Positions 60,957 to 64,000 of a stretch of 64,000 nt of DNA are shown here, in pieces. The first letter of the stretch is position 1; each line of letters starts with the position of its first letter. Source of the stretch: Brevibacillus_H sp041920465 (GTDB lineage Bacteria > Bacillota > Bacilli > Brevibacillales > Brevibacillaceae); the NCBI GenBank assembly GCA_041920465.1, contig JBHGXW010000039.1, positions 1 to 64,000 on the forward strand, written 5' to 3'. A program made the translations under genes and the position numbers. Under the pieces are notes generated by a model that had not been told where the DNA came from, ran no database searches, and was given only the letters and a program-made list of their open reading frames with translations.

Positions 60957-62327
60957 TCATTGTGGCAATGTAACCGTAAAAGTTGAACCTGTTCCCAGGC
61001 GACTGGATACTTGAATATCGCCGCCGTGAATATCGATGATTTTTTTGACGATGGATAGGCCCAGGCCGTTCCCCTTAACCGAATGATCGCGTGCTTTGTC
61101 AACTTTATGGAACGGCTTAAAAATATCAGCACGTTCATCTTCCGGAATCCCGATGCCAGTATCCGTTATGGAAACAATGCTTCTATTGTCTTTCATCACA
61201 GCTTCAACAAGAATTTTTCCATGCGCCGGAGTAAATTTGATACTGTTATTAAGCAGATTGATCCAGACCTGATTGAGTTGGTCTTCATCCGCTTGAATGG
61301 TACATGGCTCAAGCTGAACATCTATTTCAATTTCTTTCGCTGTCCATTGAGGCTCCAATGCAATAACGACCCTCCGAAGCTGCTCATCCAAACGATAAGT
61401 ACTGACCTTCAACGGATGCTGCGCCTGCTGCAAAGAAGACAGGCGAAGCAAATTTTGACTTAACCGGGATAGCCTTTCGCTCTCCTCTTCAATGATTGTC
61501 AGATAACGAAGCCGGCTTTCTTCGCTCATTTTCTTCTGCTTTAACGCCTTGCTGAACCCTGAAATGGAAGTTAGCGGAGATTGAATTTCATGGGAGACGT
61601 TAGAAACAAAATCTTGCCGCATGCGATCCAGCTTGGACAGCTCTTTCGCCATCTCGTTAAAGCTGACCGTTAACTGACCGATTTCGTCCTTGCGTTTGGT
61701 TTGCAGCTCAAAATCAAAATTCCCTTTTGCCATTCGCTTGGTTGCATCCGTCAAACGACGAATCGGGTTTACGATATAACGGGCTGCAACAAGAATCAGC
61801 AAGCTGCCGAAAAACAAAATAATGATGTACATCAAATGAATGGAATTCATGATTTCTTCCCCGACGCTGTTCTGCTCCACTGTTAAAAACAAAGCGTAAG
61901 GCTTTCCATCCACCCGAAATGGCAGACCCACTATAGGAAGATATGCCCCGTCTCTTTGAATATGGCGAGCGATCCCGCCAGCAAGAACTTGTTTCAAATA
62001 TACAGGATCAAGATGGATGGGCTCCGTTTGGTTCGTAAGGAGGGGCTTGCCTTCCTGATTGTAAAGCTGGAGAAGGGTACCGGACAGGCCGGAAAAGTTT
62101 TGCATAAACGTTACCAAATCGGCAGAAGGTGTCGAGCGATAGGCTTGCATGATTTTTTTCCCGTTTGCAATCAGAGTCTCTTCCCCTACGGTTTGAATAC
62201 GTTCTTGATACAGCAAGGAACTCACCAGATATGCCGCGAAAAGACTCAACATCACGATGCCGACGAATATCAATACAATGCGGGTATAAAGCGACTTAAT
62301 CCTGATGCACCTCCAACCGATATCCAA
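60957..62327 (-). CDS. sensor histidine kinase
   Basis: This membrane kinase of about 450 residues has two transmembrane helices (LYTRIVLIFVGIVMLSLFAAYLV and LMYIIILFFGSLLILVAARYIV) around an extracellular sensor domain. A HAMP linker, a HisKA domain with the phospho-His in VSNVSHEIQSPLTSISG and a HATPase domain follow (NQVWINLLNNSIKFT, DTGIGIPEDE, KGNGLGLSIVKKI). The start is unclear. The frame opens at TTG 62327 inside the regulator gene, while GGAGGTG points to a codon near 62300 where only ATC or ATT occurs. It is co-transcribed with the response regulator and the His-rich protein, so its signal may be a metal ion. Confidence 0.9.
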   Translation of the reverse strand: MDIGWRCIRIKSLYTRIVLIFVGIVMLSLFAAYLVSSLLYQERIQTVGEETLIANGKKIMQAYRSTPSADLVTFMQNFSGLSGTLLQLYNQEGKPLLTNQTEPIHLDPVYLKQVLAGGIARHIQRDGAYLPIVGLPFRVDGKPYALFLTVEQNSVGEEIMNSIHLMYIIILFFGSLLILVAARYIVNPIRRLTDATKRMAKGNFDFELQTKRKDEIGQLTVSFNEMAKELSKLDRMRQDFVSNVSHEIQSPLTSISGFSKALKQKKMSEESRLRYLTIIEEESERLSRLSQNLLRLSSLQQAQHPLKVSTYRLDEQLRRVVIALEPQWTAKEIEIDVQLEPCTIQADEDQLNQVWINLLNNSIKFTPAHGKILVEAVMKDNRSIVSITDTGIGIPEDERADIFKPFHKVDKARDHSVKGNGLGLSIVKKIIDIHGGDIQVSSRLGTGSTFTVTLPQ

Positions 62328-62976
62328 GGCCGCGGATCGTCACGATGCGAAATTCGGACTCGTACTCGGCAAACCGTTCTCTCAATCTCTTGATATGAAC
62401 ATCGACGGTCCGTTCATCCCCTTCATAATCGAAGCCCCATATTTGCTCAATCAGATGATCCCGGGTAAACAGCTGCCCGGGGTAGCTGCCCAGTTTGTAC
62501 AGCAATTCGAATTCCTTCATCGGAAGCGTGAGCCTGTGGCCGTTCTGATCGATCACCTGATAACTTTTGCGATCCAATGAAATGTCTCCCAGCTTCACGA
62601 TGCTGGAAGTGGAAATGCGATACCGCTTCAGCAAAGCTTTCACCCGCAGAACCAGCTCCACAGGGTCGAACGGCTTCACCAGATAATCGTCCGTTCCCAG
62701 CTTAAATCCTTTGATTCGGTCTGTTGCCTCGCCCTTCGCGGTGATCATCAAAATTGGCATTTCCCCGAATTCACGAAGATTCGCACATAGATCCCAACCA
62801 TCCATTTTTGGCATCATGATGTCCAGAATCACCAAATCAACCGGATGATTTTCGGCATATTCCAACGCGTCCGCACCGTTCGCTTTTTCGACGATTTCAA
62901 AACCTTCGTCTTCCAGATACAAACGAACCAATTCACGAATGTGGACTTCATCATCCACCACTAGAATCTTCGGCAC
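62296..62976 (-). CDS. OmpR-family response regulator
   Basis: This 226-residue regulator has a receiver domain (PKILVVDDEVHIRELVRLYL, phospho-acceptor Asp in VILDIMMPKMDG, Lys in YLVKPFDP) and a winged-helix DNA-binding domain (LTLPMKEFELLYKLGSYPGQLFTRDHLIEQIWG..., RTVDVHIKRLRERF, IRGLGYRLE). The GTG at 62976 has GGGAGAG 9 nt upstream. It lies 5 bp after the His-rich protein gene and overlaps the kinase gene. Confidence 0.93.
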   Translation of the reverse strand: MPKILVVDDEVHIRELVRLYLEDEGFEIVEKANGADALEYAENHPVDLVILDIMMPKMDGWDLCANLREFGEMPILMITAKGEATDRIKGFKLGTDDYLVKPFDPVELVLRVKALLKRYRISTSSIVKLGDISLDRKSYQVIDQNGHRLTLPMKEFELLYKLGSYPGQLFTRDHLIEQIWGFDYEGDERTVDVHIKRLRERFAEYESEFRIVTIRGLGYRLEVHQD

Positions 62977-62981
62977 ATTTA

Positions 62982-63812
62982 TTACTCTCCCTTTATCTCT
63001 ATTACAAAAGGAAATGCCCGCACCTTTCCATTTTGCTGGAACTCTGCCCATATTTTATAGATGCCCGGCTGTTTGAACTCCGTTTCAAATACCGTATCGT
63101 GATCATTTGTCGGATGAACGTGAAGGTAATTCTCAGCGTTTTCATCAAGAATGACTACATGCCCCATCGCTCCCAAATATGGGGTTAAATTTGTTTTATC
63201 AAGGTCAAAATGTAAGGTTACTGGTTGATTGGGCTTAAACGTACTCATCGATAGTTTTACGGTTTCTCCATCTACATTTTGAATCAGAGCGGTGTCCGGC
63301 TTAAGCCCCTGGTTGTTGGTTGAAACGCTTGGATGGCCGACTACAAACGGAACCGGTTCTACATGATAAGCCAAATTTTTCGGCTTGATATCGATAAATG
63401 CCTTATAAAACCCTTCCGGCAAAGTGTTTGCAATGTGAAATTCGCCGTTCCCCGTCTGTTCCGGATGCAAGTGATAATACTTCTGCAGGGTTTCATCCAC
63501 AATGACAAAATGAAGAAGCTTCTCATGATTTACTTCCAGTTCGTTCACCGGGTTTCCTGCTTTATCTTTCAGGAAAATTTTTAATTCGTCCTGATCAGCT
63601 TGAACAAACGCATGTACCTCGCTTGTGCCCTCATGCTGCGAATCGTTTCCATGTTCATGACTGCTGTCATTCATTTCAGCGTGGTTCTCATTACTCTGAT
63701 GCATCTTTGCAGATGCGGTTTGTTTGCCATCGGCGAAAAATTCATCATAGACTGTAAACCCTCCGATCAGCACAGCCACATAAAAAATTGCCGCTATTAC
63801 CCATTTATCCAT
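62982..63812 (-). CDS. membrane-anchored His-rich extracytoplasmic protein
   Basis: This 276-residue protein has one N-terminal membrane anchor (WVIAAIFYVAVLIGGFTVY), then a His/Asn/Glu-rich linker (HQSNENHAEMNDSSHEHGNDSQHEG) that looks metal-binding. Two Ig-like/YtkA-like beta domains follow, each with a repeated motif ending in HLHPEQ or LHVHP and a strand GIYKIWAEF/GFYKAFIDI. It is probably a copper or other metal-binding surface protein. The ATG at 63812 follows AGGAGCGG. It is the first gene of an operon with a two-component system behind a CsoR-like promoter. Confidence 0.7.
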   Translation of the reverse strand: MDKWVIAAIFYVAVLIGGFTVYDEFFADGKQTASAKMHQSNENHAEMNDSSHEHGNDSQHEGTSEVHAFVQADQDELKIFLKDKAGNPVNELEVNHEKLLHFVIVDETLQKYYHLHPEQTGNGEFHIANTLPEGFYKAFIDIKPKNLAYHVEPVPFVVGHPSVSTNNQGLKPDTALIQNVDGETVKLSMSTFKPNQPVTLHFDLDKTNLTPYLGAMGHVVILDENAENYLHVHPTNDHDTVFETEFKQPGIYKIWAEFQQNGKVRAFPFVIEIKGE

Positions 63813-63903
63813 TCCAACCACCGCTCCTTAGAAAAATTTACAATGTCACAAGTTTCCGTTTTTCGATCATTTTTCCTCAAAATGAACACATTGGCTCAAT
63901 CAC

Positions 63904-63933
63904 ATAATAGGATACCCTCCTATAGTATGTCAA
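63904..63933 (-). promoter_or_regulatory. sigma-A promoter with CsoR-like spacer
   Basis: On the minus strand TTGACA (63933-63928) and TATTAT (63909-63904) are separated by 18 bp. The spacer and flank read ATACTATAGGAGGGTAT, an imperfect palindrome resembling copper-responsive CsoR operators (ATACCC...GGGTAT class). It sits about 90 bp upstream of the His-rich protein start. The promoter is convincing; the operator is inferred from resemblance. Confidence 0.55.
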
Positions 63934-64000
63934 GTGTATTTCTTTTTTCTCTTCAAATTGGGTTTTAATTCGTTGAGAACGAAGAGAGCAGCAATGGAAA

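Overview
The window looks like chromosomal DNA of an aerobic, endospore-forming member of the Bacillales. The signs are AGGAGG-type ribosome sites with many GTG/TTG starts, a complete gerA-type germinant-receptor operon, the Bacillus-type DNA-repair pair mrfA-mrfB, a YwqA/YwqB-like SNF2/SWIM pair and a Gram-positive mannitol PTS operon. The futalosine menaquinone genes and the heterocycloanthracin-type cluster would fit a relative of Effusibacillus, Tumebacillus or Brevibacillus, but that placement is inference. No rRNA, tRNA, CRISPR array or intact insertion sequence was found.

Layout, 1-30 kb. The first gene is an ArsI/CadI-type metalloenzyme with a Cys-Cys-rich tail. Next come an effector-binding protein, mrfA-mrfB, pssA and a DUF2935 gene, then a gene-poor stretch (7.5-8.1 kb) and an acyl-CoA synthetase. 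A Septu-like defence pair follows (ABC-type ATPase plus HNH nuclease, 9.9-12.9 kb); both genes carry a disabling lesion as read here. After it lie a nitronate monooxygenase, a TPR/membrane protein paired with a PP2C phosphatase, a ROK sugar kinase, an HD-GYP protein, a CoA-transferase with a LytTR regulator, a TetR regulator with palindromic operators and a membrane-protein gene pair. A sigma-54 activator faces an alcohol/aldehyde dehydrogenase operon that has a clear -24/-12 promoter and an upstream inverted repeat.

Layout, 30-47 kb. This part holds cheW, the SNF2/SWIM pair with a small companion gene, a second acyl-CoA synthetase, the germination operon gerA-gerC-D-subunit-gerB, the GC-richer pair mqnB-mqnD, and mtlA-mtlR-mtlF-mtlD.

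Layout, 47-53.2 kb. This is the standout region, a thiazole/oxazole-modified peptide (TOMM) cluster. It has a precursor with a TPWDNQ leader and a Cys/Ser core built from 12- and 18-bp repeats, then a terminator, then a ThiF-like maturation protein, a YcaO cyclodehydratase and a double-domain SagB dehydrogenase. No exporter, leader protease or immunity gene is visible.

Layout, 53.2-64 kb. A GntR-controlled catabolic cluster contains an FAD monooxygenase, a collapsed MFS transporter, a VOC protein and the regulator, with matching TTGTATACAA boxes. A YdaK/YdaM-like exopolysaccharide pair follows, then the fossils of two different tyrosine recombinases. The window closes with a His-rich exported protein plus two-component system behind a promoter whose spacer resembles a CsoR (copper) operator. 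The recombinase fossils, truncated transporter and disrupted defence genes suggest past mobile-element traffic followed by decay.
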